DNA from: Sphagnum magellanicum
Lineage: Eukaryota > Streptophyta > Sphagnopsida > Sphagnales > Sphagnaceae
Length of the DNA stretch: 64,000 nt
Direction: 5' to 3'
Assembly: GCA_021904315.1 (NCBI GenBank)
Contig: CM038920.1
Coordinates: 17,980,001-18,044,000, forward strand
In this document: in pieces, positions 1 to 13,300 of the stretch
Numbering within the stretch: position 1 is the stretch's first letter
Layout of the letters: every line of letters starts with the position of its first letter
Translations under genes and position numbers: made by a program
Notes under the pieces: model-generated
What the model was told of the DNA's origin: nothing
Seen by the model: only the letters and a program-made list of their open reading frames with translations
The model's database searches: none

Positions 1-1438
1 TGATAAATATTTTATAGTAATTTTATAGTAATTATGAAAATTAATGTTATGTTTAACAAGTTATTGTATTTATAGTTAATGATTACCAAGAGAAAAAAAT
101 TATTTGACCTATAATAATTTTTACAAAAATAAATGTTATTATACAATAAATAATGTAATTAGTTGAATAATAATTCTTCAAAATTTTGTGTAAGAATTTA
201 CTTTCTAATAACAATTTTTAATTCATTAGATATAATTTTAGAATAAATATTTAAAATATTTAATTTTAAATCATAACCATTAAATTAATTTCATATTAAT
301 TATATTATATATAGCTCAATCGGATTCTAAAAAGTAATTAAATATTTTTAAATATTTTATTATTTATGAGTTATGTATTAATAACTTGTGAATAACTAGA
401 TAGTTAGTTTGTCAAATATGAAGAAGGTATTACTTATTTAAGTAATTGATAATGAATAATGAATATTTGTAGTGTATAGTTTATAATTTAAATATATGTA
501 AATTTCATCATTATGAATTAAATGATTATTTAATTATCTAGTTCTTGAATTGTTTAGAAATCTAAAAACCCTAGAAAATAAGGGATGAAGAAAGTTTTGG
601 AATTACAACTTAGTTTGTAAGGAAGTTGCAACTTCAAAACTTATCCCATATTGTTTGTTCTCCATTCCTATTTTGAACACTATATAAACAAAGGGGTGTG
701 CCTATGCAATTTCACATTAAGAAGTTTGTGCACATGGGATGAGCTAATCAAAAGGTTTAACCCAAAACAAAAAAACAAATAATGCACAATTCTAAAGTAC
801 ATACCTCCCCAACCTACTTATCTATCTAGTTAGGTAGGTACCTAGTTTGACCTACCCATCTAGGTCAGCCTATGTACCTACCTACTTAAGTACCTACTTA
901 TATGAGTAGGTATTTAGCCTAGGAAGGTAGAACCTACCTATTTATTATTTTACCTAGGTAGGTAGGTAGGTAGGTAGGTAGGTAGGGAAGGATTGTAGGC
1001 ACCTATTTATGTACCTACCTAGATACCTACCAATCTAATATTAATTTTTTTATTAATTTTTTTAATGCCACGTGGCATATTTACATTGGGCCACGTGCCA
1101 TAATATAAGATCATCCAAGTCTTTGAATTGAACGTCTTAGATTATTTCAAAATAATAATAATAATAATATAAATAATTATATATTAAAACACATGGCAGC
1201 ACATGATTTGCCTTGAATTGTGACCAAAATAGTCGCATATTAGTCGCATGTGACAATACGTATACAATGGAGTCAAAGGATGAAATGTATTTGTTGACTT
1301 TATACTCTTTGTCATTTGCGACTAGTTTTCACATGCGACTTGTCTTAGGCGACTAAAAGGATTTTAGTTGCAAAATGTCTCTTGCGACTAAAATTTAGTC
1401 GCAAAAAGCAGTCGAAAATACATGTTTTTCTTCTAGTG
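1..1438. mobile_element. CACTA (En/Spm-like) DNA transposon, right part only
   Basis: The right end is the reversed terminus TTTTTCTTCTAGTG at 1425-1438, which reads CACTAGAAGAAAAA inward. This is the usual CACTA-superfamily terminus. The last 250 bases hold short subterminal motifs in both orientations (GTCGCA, GCGACTA, TTGCGACT), as CACTA elements do. The left end is outside the window. The interior shares a block with the second CACTA element here (about 706-760 versus 11780-11840: TTCACATTAA, then CATGGGATGA, then TTTAACCC) and is likewise followed by a CTAC/GTAG tract, so both belong to one family. No transposase reading frame is visible, so this part is non-coding and probably non-autonomous. 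The base triplet after the end is TAA, the expected half of a 3-bp target duplication. Confidence 0.7.
822..1030. repeat. CTAC/GTAG tetranucleotide tract in both orientations
   Basis: The stretch is made largely of CTAC/CTAT units followed by TAGG units, including an uninterrupted run of GTAG near 956-985. Because both orientations occur side by side it can fold into hairpins. It sits inside the CACTA element. The same kind of tract appears at the matching place in the second element (11903-11940 and 12886-12960), so it seems to be part of the element family rather than an unrelated microsatellite. Confidence 0.7.
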
Positions 1439-3499
1439 TAAATAGGCAGCTAGAGCAATGACCTCCAAAGAAATCAACCCTACACCCCCACTAAAAATGG
1501 GGAAAACCACATATTGACAAACTAAAAAGGCCTTAAGGCACTCTAATAAACATTGACCCAAAAGTCTCTCAAAAATTCCCATAGAGGTGGAGTAAAAAAT
1601 GGCAAGTTAACTCCAAAAACCTAGAAGAAGGGGAAATAACAAAGCAAAAAGCAAACCTCTGTGCAAAATAACAAAAGAAGATACCAAAAAATGACTTCGA
1701 CATACCTTAACCTTGGGAACACGTCTACATGCCAAACATCCTCGATTAAAGTCTCTAACAAAAAAAAGGAGGTGAAGGAGGCAAAGCCAAAAGGGATCCT
1801 AAAAATATTAATGTCATTGGGAGGGCAACAAAATTTGATAAGGAGGACAAACCCAATAGGTAAATTAAACGGAGCCCTAACAAAACATCTACGGGGTTAA
1901 ATAGACAACCTCACAAAAGCTAATTAGGAAGCAAAATGATCAAAAGCAAAGGAAATAACCTAGGCAAAGTCAAAGATATGGATGTCATTAACCAAGCAAG
2001 AGAAAAAACAAAAAGGGAAAACCTCTTAATAACAATGCAAAATGTGAAAAAGAGTTAAGGCAAAAAAAGGCCTTGCAAGCAAGTTGCCCTAGTGGGTGCC
2101 AACAGAAGAAAAAATGAAAAATTAAACCCTTGAAGAAGAACTATAACAGAAAATTGTGGATTGGAAATTTTAGGGTTTGGATAAGATGATCTCCATTAGA
2201 TTCATGGCGCCGAAAATTGTTTGTTGTTTTGTCATTTTGTTATTCACATAAAGATTTCCTAAAGGAATCCTTAATGTGGTGATAAGCTCATTGTTAGTTC
2301 TACACGGAAGTTTAAGGATTTGTATAATGTTCATTGTTTCATTCTTGAATGGAAGACAATGACTCAAGTTCTAGAGAATAGGAGTGGTGCAACTACAAGA
2401 AGCACAAATTTTGGAAGCTAAGGTTTTTTTTTTTTGTTGGTTTTATGTGATCTGTGTGTAAAGAATGATTGAAAATTTGCCTTATGTTGAAGGGAAGAAT
2501 GCCCAATAGTAGTAAGTTGTGATCAACTTTTTGAGGGTTGATTTTGCTCTTTCCATTACGAAATGGACCTTTTAAAAAAAATGCATTTACATATACAGGT
2601 CAAGGATTAGGGGGATGATGAAAATTCTAGGGATTTCGTGAACAATTAATTAGCAAGTGAACATGTTTGAGTGATTAATGTGGTGGGGCTGTTGAGTGTT
2701 TTGTATGAAAGAAAAGAGTACCCAGCAAGCTGGGACCTTCAAATGTGTGATTCTACTACCCAATTGGGATTAGAAATATTTTTCCAATGAGTATGGAGTA
2801 ACATTTGCCAAACTTCCTTAATTTGTTTTATAGAGCAAGTGGGAGGTCAACATTTTTTAGTTGGGTTTCAAATGTTTTGTCGAGGTGTAGTTGGGTGTCT
2901 TCATAAAATTTATTGGAAGTGATTAGTGTGGAAGTTGTTTAGGTGAATTTGGGAATTATGTTTTTGAGGTTGTTGGTGATAGTTTGTGTTGATGTTAAAA
3001 GAAGCTCTGGACATGCCAAATTGATCAATTGAAGTTCAAGAGAGAGAAATTAGAAAGGTTTAACCCTTGTAGACCTAGTTCTAACGCATATGATGGCCAT
3101 TGGACATATAGACTTCATGAACATGTATTATTAGAAGTCTGAAGGATAAATTATTTGAATATGTGAAATATATTTGTACAGCTGATGTGGATTGTTGATG
3201 CATGTTCAATGTGATTTTTGGGAGTTTATTAAGCCCCTCTTTTTTGTTACAAAATTATGATTGAAAAGGGGTCAAAGGTGAATGGAATTCAATTTTGCAC
3301 AAAAATGGTGCATTTCCAAGTTTCACCCCCCCTTGAAGGTTAATGTACTTTTTTGTAGGTTTCTTTTCAATCTCACCCAGTTTTAGACCAAACTTAAATT
3401 TCTAATGCTATGGTTTCTTAACTTTACAAAGAATTGTGTTTACTAGAGTTTCCTTATATGCCTATTTGGTTTTAATATTTATAAATTGAGAAAATAGGC
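1439..3499. other. Anonymous intergenic DNA
   Basis: No gene is supported. About 1450-2100 is strongly A-rich and purine-biased on the plus strand, as old transposon coding regions often are, but no reading frame gives a recognisable domain and the short open frames end quickly. The rest is AT-rich without repeats or RNA genes that I can identify. Confidence 0.5.
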
Positions 3500-3595
3500 A
3501 TAGGCCTTGTAAAATGAGAATTCAAACTCAAAACCTCCTTAACATCAAAAGCTTGATTGACCATTAGGTTACAACATTAGTTATGCAAAGTCCCA
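3500..3595 (-). mobile_element. tRNA-derived SINE fragment (candidate)
   Basis: Read on the minus strand, 3571-3558 gives TAACCTAATGGTCA, close to a Pol III A box, and 3530-3519 gives GAGTTTGAATTC-like sequence, close to a B box. The roughly 30-40 base spacing is that of a tRNA-derived promoter. No cloverleaf can be drawn, so it is not a functional tRNA. The 3' boundary and target duplication were not found. Confidence 0.4.
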
Positions 3596-5449
3596 TGATA
3601 TCACAATTTTATTTAAAAATTTGAATGTGCCAGTGCCTAGCTTAAAAGGCATTGGCACATGTATCCTTTTGAATAAAAAAGTCATAAGTTTCCTCTCACA
3701 TATGGGAGGGTAGCCTAGGGATAGAATTGATGGTCCTCCTTAAAAAGTCATGGGACCAAGATTCTTTAAAATGAAAATTGGATGGAAACCAATTTTAGTT
3801 GAAATCTGGCAATTAACTTTTGTTGATTCTTTCAAAATTGGGCAATTCTTCATAACTAAAAAAATAAATTAAAAAAAAGTAAAGAGTTCTTAAAACTCAT
3901 TCTAAAAGCTAAAATCGACAATGTTCAAAAAAAGTGAAAACCGCCCAACATTGGTTGGTAGATGTGCTAAAAGACATACAACACTAATTTTGACCTAAAC
4001 AAATGATTTTTCATGGAAAAAAAGCCCAAACTCATCAACTTGTGAACAAAAAAAATCGAAATTGCAATTTTTTTATGATAAGTTATAGTAGGTAGCCAAG
4101 AATATAGAAAAATATTTTGATTTTTTCTATTTTCATGTATGGTATATAACCAAATTTGGCCAAATTATTTTTTGGATGATCATCATCTTAATTACATCAT
4201 AAAATCCTTTTTTTAAATGTTACTTTAAGTTTTGCCCTAGGAATTAAAGGGAATTTTGCATTGATGGAACCTCTTTGTGGGAATTGATGGTGCAACTCCC
4301 ATCATCACTATTAAATTGATTTCACCTACCTACTAGACTCCTAGGTCCTAACCTAGATTCTTAGCTTGAAAACCACCACATAGGGTGTTTTTATTATTTC
4401 AGGCAATTTTCATTTTTTAACAAAATAGTTTTTAAAGAGCTAATTAATTTCAAAGTAGTGAAAATTGACAAGGTGGGTTTCATCTTGGGTATCACCAAAC
4501 ATGATACTTATTGTTATTCAAGGAGAAAATCGGTTTGAAACCGTAATATGTTTTCACTTGGATTTTGATAATTGCCTTACATTGGTTTGGATCAATTTTG
4601 TATAGATATGCTGTTTTTTATGTCTATTTAAGTGGTAAGGAATTTTTTTTTCAATTTATTTAACCATTAAATAAAGGTATATAAACATTTTTAAAAAATC
4701 ATTTAAAAAAATTAACTTAAGTATACAAAAATTAAGTTTTATGGTAGATGGGTAAGGTTTGAGTACCCCTATCACATGCCCTTTTTGGGGTAGAAAGTAA
4801 GTGTGTATTTATTTTTTAATTTTATTTTAAATGAAAAAAAAGTTCACATTTTGAAACTTTTAAAACAAATTTTGAAGGCAAAATCCAATGTCCAAATCCA
4901 AGAACCAAAGTGTTCGATTCATCTTTGACCACAAATATACACAAACATATACATTTTGATCTTCATTATCTTCTTTTAACAACTCAATTTTATCCCATAC
5001 ATGTTGTGTTCATTTAATTCACCCCTTTTCATCTATATAAGTGGGCCAAACGGCATGCACATCATCTTTGCATAAAAAAAATTATTTTGAGGAATTTTTT
5101 TTGTGATTGGCCAATTATAATGGTTTATTGCCAAAAACAAAACCTTGGGAAGGTTGCACCTCATTTAATAAATAGAACTAACAAAGTTTAAAGTTTAATT
5201 ATGTCATATTTACCTTTATTTTTCTTACTTGGATATCAAAACATATTATTTGACTTGGGGTACATGTATTTTTTACATATATCTAAGGTTTGGAATAGGG
5301 TATAATTTTTCAGCTTTACAATTTTATTGGGTATACCTTTCATAAGGTGTATTGATTTTTTAAAATTTCAAATAAATGACATACCCTATCCATACCCAAT
5401 GGGTATATCAATAAAAGATATACCCACACACAACAATACATCTTGGGTG
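3596..5449. other. Anonymous AT-rich DNA
   Basis: No coding frame, RNA gene or clear mobile-element end is seen. There are short local repeats of a GGGTAT/ATACCC type around 5290-5430, some in inverted orientation (a TATACCC motif near 5416-5424 against GGGTAT motifs near 5295 and 5330), without a defined element around them. Confidence 0.4.
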
Positions 5450-5772
5450 TTGTGACCGGTTTAAAATATGTTTATAATTTGTTTTTTTTACTATGTTTAT
5501 AACTACTTGGTCACAAAAATTACTATGTAGTTGCAAATAACATCAAAATGCTATGTGGCATTATGGTTTTGCAACTATAATCAATACAACAATTTGTCCA
5601 ATTTTTGAGTAAATATATGTATATTTGAATTTATATTAATACATTTGAATGATTTAAAATTAGGAATTAAAAAATACCATTTACTTTTGCGACTAATAAT
5701 AATTAATAATAATTCAATTTCTAATGATGATGATGTGGCATGCCATACGTCAATAATATGTTACAATTAGTA

Positions 5773-6262
5773 GTCAACTTCGTGATTCATGACACTAATT
5801 TCAATAAAATTGCATTTGATTGGTCAAAAATGTTCTTAATGCCAAAACATATCTTTTACAACTTGTCCTATATAACTACAATGTTTAACATGATTAAAAA
5901 AATGATTAAGAATGTCTTTAGCAACTAATAGTCAACCTAATGATTCATGACACTAATTTCAATAAAATTGTATTTATTAATTGGTAAAAAATGTTCATAA
6001 TGTTAAAACATATATTTTACAACGTGTCCTATGCAACTACAATGTCTAACATGATAAAAACAATTACTAAGAATGTCTTTAACAACTAATAATCAACCTA
6101 ATGATTCATGACATTAATTTCAATAGAATGGCATTTATTGATTGGTCAAAAATGTTCATAATGCTGAACATATCTTTTACAACTTGTCCTATGCAACTAC
6201 AATGTTCAACATGATTAATGAAACAACTAATAATGTCTTTAACAGTTAATAGTCAACCTTAT
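5773..6262. repeat. Tandem array, about 160-bp unit, three copies plus the start of a fourth
   Basis: The landmark GTCAACCTAATGATTCATGA recurs with changes at 5773, 5931, 6092 and 6252, giving spacings of 158, 161 and 160 bases. Each unit also holds a TTTCAATAAAATTG-like segment, a CTTTTACAACTTGTCCTATG-like segment and AATGTCTTTA. The copies differ by scattered substitutions and small indels, so the array is old. A 62-codon open frame within it (5740-5928) is not conserved between the copies and is not a gene. Confidence 0.85.
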
Positions 6263-6774
6263 GACTCATGTAATTAACAAAAAATGATTTAAAAAAATTA
6301 CAATTGCAAAGGACCAATCATTTTATTAGCCAATTTAAATTTTTATAACCTAGTCTAATTTATAATTTTATCACAATTTAGCCATATTTAGTATAAAATA
6401 TTATTTAAAATATAAATGATATAAATTTAGTTATACATTAACAATTTTCATTTGTGCTTAACTTAAATAAATGTGTTTAAATGTGCTTAGGCATGTTTAA
6501 TCATGTTTAGCCTATGTGATTATTTTTAGCCAAAATTATTTAAAATAATTATGTTTAGCCATGTTTAAATTAACTTAGTCTAACCTAAAGCTTAAGTACT
6601 TTTAGTTAAGCTATATTAAGTTAATTTATTTTTAGCATAGGGAGGCCTAGGTTAATTTTAGGTTGGTAGGTAATAGGTAGGTAGACCTATGTCAACTTAG
6701 AGTGGCCTAATTTGATTGAAGTTAAACATTTTAATCTTTATAAATTTGTGTTTAATAAATATAATATAAAAAAT

Positions 6775-6900
6775 GTGAAAGTGTAATGGATGAGGATTTG
6801 ATCCCAAAGTGGAGGTGAGGGGTTCAAGTCCTTGTTCTTGCAACTTATAATATCCAAGCCATTTAACTTAAGTTAGGTAGCCTAATCTAAACTACTTACA
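6775..6900 (+). mobile_element. tRNA-derived SINE fragment (candidate)
   Basis: An A-box-like GTGTAATGGATGAGG at 6781-6795 is followed by a good B-box GGGTTCAAGTCC at 6820-6831. The spacing suits an internal Pol III promoter. The flanking bases do not form an acceptor stem, so a SINE relic is more likely than a tRNA gene. Ends and target duplications are not visible. Confidence 0.4.
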
Positions 6901-7554
6901 TTAGGAGGCTGAAGTATGATTTTAATTGTAGACCATCTAGCCAAAGTTAGGTAACTTAGGCTAACTAGGTAGGCTAGATTGACTTTTGGTTAGGCTAGCT
7001 ACCTAAACTAAGCTAGTTTGACTTTTGTTCATGTGTGATGACTCATAATTGAACATGTGTTTATAAGTTTTAACACATGTCATCCATCTATCAATGCATC
7101 ATTAACTCTTAGTTGAATAAAATGATCAAATTGACATGGCATGCACATGACATGACATATGTCATACCAAAGTTAATGATGATAAAAAATTTAGTCATTT
7201 TACTCAACTAATGCAATTAATGATGATGATAGTCATAAATGTTCTTTCTAACTAATACATAGTCATAAAAACCAATTGCAAAACCCAAAATATGTTATTG
7301 CGACATGACATTGGTTTGGACTTGTAAATATGTATAGAATATAGTGATCTCCAAAAGGGTCACTAAATGAAATGAGTTCATTTCATGGTCTAGTCATAAC
7401 GATTGGACCAAGTAGTGGCATTTAAATAGTCTATCACTTTATAATGTCCAATTTTTCATGTTTTTGGGTGAGGATGGACACTATATGTTGGATGTGGCAA
7501 ACACTGGTAGAGGCCCTACTAGGTTCAAAAGTTCCATTCAAGAAGCAATGGTTC

Positions 7555-7795
7555 TTTGCCGGTTCCTCCATGGAATCTGATGGTTCTTTCAGGGTTTTGA
7601 AATAACCGAAACTAGTGGCTGTTTGATTCTGATTTTTTCCAAATACCTAGAACTGGTGATTCTTTGGTTCTGATTTTTTTCCCCCAAATACCTAGAATTC
7701 GCAGTTCTTAGATTCTGATTTTTTGAGTAGCCAGAACTGACTGTTTGTTGATTCTGATTTTTGTCACATACATGGAATGGTGGTTATTAACAAAA
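7555..7795. repeat. Degenerate short tandem repeat (about 45-52 bp)
   Basis: Four imperfect units share GATTCTGATTTTTT followed by ACCTAGAAC/T or a related form. A similar composition of GGAACCGG/GGTTCTG motifs occurs at 44860-45120. Such stacked GAACC/GGTTC motifs are often found near the ends of hAT-type elements, but no terminal inverted repeats were found here. Confidence 0.45.
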
Positions 7796-8640
7796 TCAAA
7801 GAATGATCAAACACTGGTCATTACCTGATCTCCCTTTTCTGGATCATGAAGATTCAGAAGAAAATTGGAAATATTTTGACACTGATAAGATATAGCACAT
7901 ACTAATTTGTGTGAAATGCTTGTGTGACAGGTGCAGGACTCTGTTTGGTATTGCATTGCTAACTATACTTGGTCTTTGATTTAAAAAAATTATTGGCTTG
8001 TCCAGTTCGCGAGATTTTGATGGTATGGGCCTGAGATATTAAAGAAAACCTTTACAGACAATTCTGCTCTTTCTCCTCTTCTCTGCAAATTCACAATAAA
8101 AAATGTGTTGATTTTTCGATTCTTTCTTCATATGGGCTTCACTCCCTTGCAAACTGTGTTACAAGACTCGAATTGCGGACAGTGGGTGATGTCTCTTGTG
8201 TGATTCTACTATTGACTTTGGATTCTTGTTTGTTTGCGCTAAGTCTAGTATTTCTGGGTCCCCACATAAGCTGTCATGCAAAACTAAATTATTTAATCTG
8301 AAACACTCTAGATAACAACATACAGCTGGAAACATTCAGAAAGAGTTGATATTTTACAACTTCAAGTATACACACACATATCTTGTGTCTTTACAGAATA
8401 CACAACTTCTGTACTCTGAGACTTGAGAAGCTTGCAATCCTTACAATGAGATATAACAAAGCCTTTGTTAGAGCAACTCCACTAACACATTACAGAGCAT
8501 CTTTTGGATGAAGATCAGTAAATATTTGTCTGACAAGTCCAGTAAAATGGTTGCGGCTCAGCATTTGTGCTCAATATGGTGAGGCTGGCAAAAGCCATAA
8601 CAAACATCAGAATAAACTTAGAACTAGAATAGTTAGACAA
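7796..8640. other. Anonymous DNA upstream of the 8.6-kb fragment
   Basis: Slightly less AT-rich than its surroundings, with no recognisable gene, RNA or repeat. No open frame is long enough to support a gene. Confidence 0.35.
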
Positions 8641-8646
8641 CATAGG

Positions 8647-9076
8647 TTAGAAACATTCAAACAAATTTTGTCTCCCATCTTTAATAAGCACAACAATCAT
8701 ATGAGGAAGATCACTTGCTCTTGATTGGCCAAATATATTGATTAGTCCACATGGTTTGTTATTAATAGGTTCTAATCTGTTAGAGTCCAAGTTCATGTTC
8801 ACAGGTGGGGCAGTAAATAAGTAAACCTGGATGAGAGAAATGCTAGTGCTGGGCCAAATGTTAAGTATGGGTGGAGCTACTCTAACATAGGATTCAAATT
8901 TCGCCCTCTCTACACTGTAAAATCCCCCACAACCACAGCAAGAATGTATCAGAGCAATTTTTCCCATTTATATTGCTCCCACTTCCCAAGGATCCATAGT
9001 GAGCTATTATTCTCTTTGTGAACAAGAGATCTGAAGACCCAAGTCTGCTGAAAATCTCCATGTTATTACTACTCAC
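8647..9076 (-). pseudogene. Unrecognised minus-strand coding-like fragment
   Basis: Two overlapping minus-strand open frames cover 9076-8894 (60 codons) and 8967-8647 (106 codons). The longer predicted peptide is cysteine-rich near its start (motif CCGCGG) and has a mixed, protein-like composition towards its end. The local base composition is more balanced than the AT-rich flanks. I recognise no family, and no splice sites clearly link the two frames. It may be a processed or degraded gene piece, or chance open frames. Function is unknown. Confidence 0.2.
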
Positions 9077-9079
9077 GAA

Positions 9080-10320
9080 ATCAGTTTCAATAGAGACCTT
9101 GCTTCACTCATAAGAACTAACTACTAACTCCTTAAATCTATCGACTAAACCCTTTACTTATCAAAACCCTAAAATCAAAAATTCTCCACCATACACATTA
9201 ATCTGCAGACAACGTGCAGACTTCTAACTCCAAGTATGAGTAACCCACTATGCATTGAGACTTCCATCAAAGACCCAACAAAAGGTTAGCTTAAGAGAGA
9301 AAATTTGTGGCTCCTGGCTCACAATATTGTCCTCAGAATTCGTCTCACGTCTGGACTAGGAGACCCTAAGGAAGTTACATCTCATGATCCATAATTTGAT
9401 GGATCTCAGCCATTTAAGAATTAGAGCATACATTTGGTGTCAAGTGGAAGTGACATGTTTAGTTGTGTGATGCATCCACCGCTGCATTCAACATTTGATG
9501 GCACATGACTTAAGTATATTTAGGACCATTAAGGGATAATTTTATGAACCAGTTCCATCAACAATATTAAATGAATCATGCAAAAAAAAATGAGGAAAAT
9601 ATGTCCTCCAACCAACATGGAACCTGGCATAAGTAGTTGGGTACTAATGTTCTCTTGATTGCCCCATTCAGTCAACTTTTTGACTCATATCCTATTCCAA
9701 CACCTTCACCTATGCTCACCCCTTAGTACCTACTCCTTCATACCAACTTTGATGTCCTTAAACTACCTCCTCAATGAAACTAGCTGTGATTTTTTTTTGG
9801 TGACAAAATTTCACTATTTTGTGAATTTTTTTGAGAAAAATGTTGAAAAACATGTTTTTGGCTTGCAAATTGGAATGTGTTTTTCCAGCCAAAAGTTGCC
9901 AATTTTTAAATAAAAAATTGGAAAAGAAAAGCATGGAACTCACTTGCTGCTGTTGTAGGAAGAAAAAAGGTCGATTTAGCATGACTTCAATTATGTCCAT
10001 CAGAAAAATGAGTTTTATTTTGTGCAAACAAAGATAGTCTGCGCATTGCTAAATGTGCTATGCCCTCATATGACATTGTAGTGTGACATAATGATTCCAT
10101 TTTCATTATTCATGGTGTGGCCATGATCACATATTTCATATTTTCACCCAATGAAATCATGTCTATTTAGCCACACTGATTTGGCACTACAAACATGGCA
10201 TTGAAATGCCAAGGTCATCCACACAAGCTTCTTTTATATCCTAGCTCCAAAAAATAACTTTAATTTATAGCACTTATCAGCTTGATGTGCATATGCATGC
10301 TTCAATGAATTATGAATCAT
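9080..10320. other. Anonymous AT-rich DNA
   Basis: No gene or element end is supported. Short overlapping open frames on both strands at 9660-10037 arise from an imperfect inverted AT-rich segment (a GGCTTGCAAATTGG-like motif and its reverse nearby) and are not coding. Confidence 0.4.
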
Positions 10321-13300
10321 CACTATAAGAAATCACGCCCACCGAATCCACATTGCCCTGCAACTAGAGCTCAAAAAACAATTCGTATATAGCTATTGTG
10401 CAATTATCCTTGGATATTATAACTATTTTGCAACTATCTCCACTAGAAATATGGAGAATTAATAAATAAATTGTCAGATCAAAAAATTAGTTAATTGTAT
10501 TATGGTTGCAAGTGAGTTGAAAATGAGTCTTCTATACAATAATTTGTACAAATCATACATATATCCATAATCAATCATGTTTGAATTTTTGAATAGTTGC
10601 ATTGTAGTTGCATGTGACAACTATTTTTAAAATGTTGTAAATGTGCCACTAACACAATAATTATCTTACAACTAATTTTTGACTTTGATTCTCATTGATA
10701 CAACTAGTATAGCCACTAGTGCACCACTATTGAACTATTAGTGTTCAACTATGTTATGATTATTGTGCAACAACTTATAATTTAATAAAGATACAAATTC
10801 ATATGTAATATTTTATAAAAAATTATTCGTTCAATAATTTGACTATTAAATATTAACTTTTCATTAATACACTTAATTATTATGAACTTATTAATTATAC
10901 TCCATAATGAATATTAATTTAAATAAATAAGTGTAATTCATATAAATGATTTAAAATAACTAACTAATTAATTATGTTCATTAGATTGAATAATATGGAT
11001 GTGTATGACCAATAATTATTCATCAAATAATATTCAGATAAGTATTTATATAAGTTGGGAATACATAATAATGAATTAGACCAATTAGTTAAGATAATTA
11101 TTATTTCATCAATAATTACTAGATCATTAATTATTTAAATTTATTAGCAAATTAATTATCTAAATACATATCATTAATTTAAATGCGAATTTTTTTTTTT
11201 TGTATATTATATTTAAAATTCAATTTAGGTGTTTATTTATACCTTGATGTTTTCTACCCAAATTCATATTTAATTTTTAATTTTTAGTAATGAATTTTTT
11301 GTCAAAATTGTATTAATTTATCAATTGATATATATTTTATTTTATTATTATGAACTAATTACTTAAACTGAATAATTAACTATTAATATGAATTATAAAT
11401 CAATTTGATTCAAATAATTAGTTTGCTAGTTAATTCGAATTATCGATCCAAATAATTAATTATCAAATAATTAATTTCAAAATTTTAGTTTTCAGATAAA
11501 TTATTTTGATAATTAATTATTTAAAATAATTAAATAATTTTAAATAACTATTTCAAATAATTAAAAATTAAATAAATGAACCACACATATAAATACTAGA
11601 TAACTATTAATTTAATTATAGGACTTACATAATGAAAAACAAACACAAAGTATGTGGGAAATTTTGTTTGTAATTGCAATTCAAATTATAACTAAAAAAC
11701 AACTAAAAGATTCAACCCATATGTTTTGTTTTTGAATCCCATGTCACAAACTATATAATGAAGGTATCTTCTCTTATGTTTTCACATTAAAATGCACATT
11801 TTATTATGGGATGAACTCAAAAAAACTTAACCCTAAATGTAAAACATAAAATTAAAAAATTATTTATATAATTATTATTTAATTCACTTAGTCTTTTATT
11901 TTCCTACCTACTTGCCTACTTCCATAAGTAAGTAGGTCTTATTTTTGGCACACCCCCAAACTCCTTGGTAGACTCAATTATGAATCTAAATGTGAAAACA
12001 ATGGAAGGATAAAGTTAAGGCATGTTTCGTAGTTTGCAACACTTTGGGGGTAGAGGGGTGTCCTAGAGTTCTAGCATGGGGACTAGGAAGATTGACAAGC
12101 AATTCAATTGCTCACATGGACTTGCACAAACCAAACAAACAAGTTGGTTAGTGCATAGTTGTAACACTTTTGGTGCACAGACGAACCACGAGCAACCACA
12201 AATTCACAAGACTCACCATGGCCTGAACTTGGGGGAAGCCGCCACCACCTTCCCCCTTATAGTATTTTATGTGCCTAGGCACGGGGCTAGCACCCAAATG
12301 TCATTTTGTTTCGGGATTCCCAAGTGGGAGTCCCAAAATTCCCAAAATTGGGACTACCACGACTTTGGAGTCCCATAACTTTTTGTGTAAACCTTTGATT
12401 GAGGTGAAGTCTAAAGCAAAGTTGTAGCCCTCATCAAGAGCTTTCCAACAATATGTCACACGCTACCTACGCCTAAGGAAATTGGGGCGATTTTTGACTT
12501 TTAGTGGTCGGGAATCAAATTGTCAATTTGATTCCTGACCTTTCTTTTGGCCATAACTTGTGTTTTGAGTACCTAAATGGGTCATGTGAACCCATTTTAG
12601 ACATTTAAGTTCCAAAAGATTTCCAATGATATAAATTTTTTTTCAATCCAATGGGTTTTGAATCTTGCAATCGTTTTCTGAAAATTTGGGAGTCTATTAG
12701 GAGTACATCGAAACTCCAACTCCCAAAGTGGGAGCTCACTTGGGAGTGTGGGGGTTCATTCCCTCACACTCTCCCACACTCCCGGGAACATGAAATGTGA
12801 CTCTCGGGCTTCATTTTTGGCTTGCACCTTCGCAAGCTCTTGCCTTGGTCGTGAGCCCAAGGCTAGGGTTGCGACATTTTTTTACTTACTTATAGTAGGT
12901 AAGTAGGTATGTAATGTAGATAATAGGACCTACCTACCTATGGCTATGTATTGACCTACTTAACTATTAAAATAGAGATTTAAAAAAAAAAATTCAATTA
13001 ATATGCCATGTTGCAAATTTTTATTGTGCAACATGTCATAATTTTGGACCATCATTAACAATCATATTAACTGATGGAGATCAATATTTCAAAAAAAAAT
13101 TCAAAATTCCTCATAGTGCCACATATCAAATTTTAATAGATGGATGAAAATTAGTAATGGTAACATGATGTCATGGTTGTAGTTGTGAAATTACATACTA
13201 GTTGAAAATGAATTATTTCCATAGAGTTGCAATTGAATTGTAATGAATTGCATTGTACATACAATGAGTTGCAAGTGGTCATTACAACTCAAAAATTGAA

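Noticed and set aside
6775-6900. A functional tRNA gene on the basis of the B box
   Set aside because: No acceptor or anticodon stem can be formed.
12076-12378. A 100-codon plus-strand gene
   Set aside because: It lies wholly inside a solo LTR and is antisense to it. The related LTR at 27298 keeps only a diverged version.
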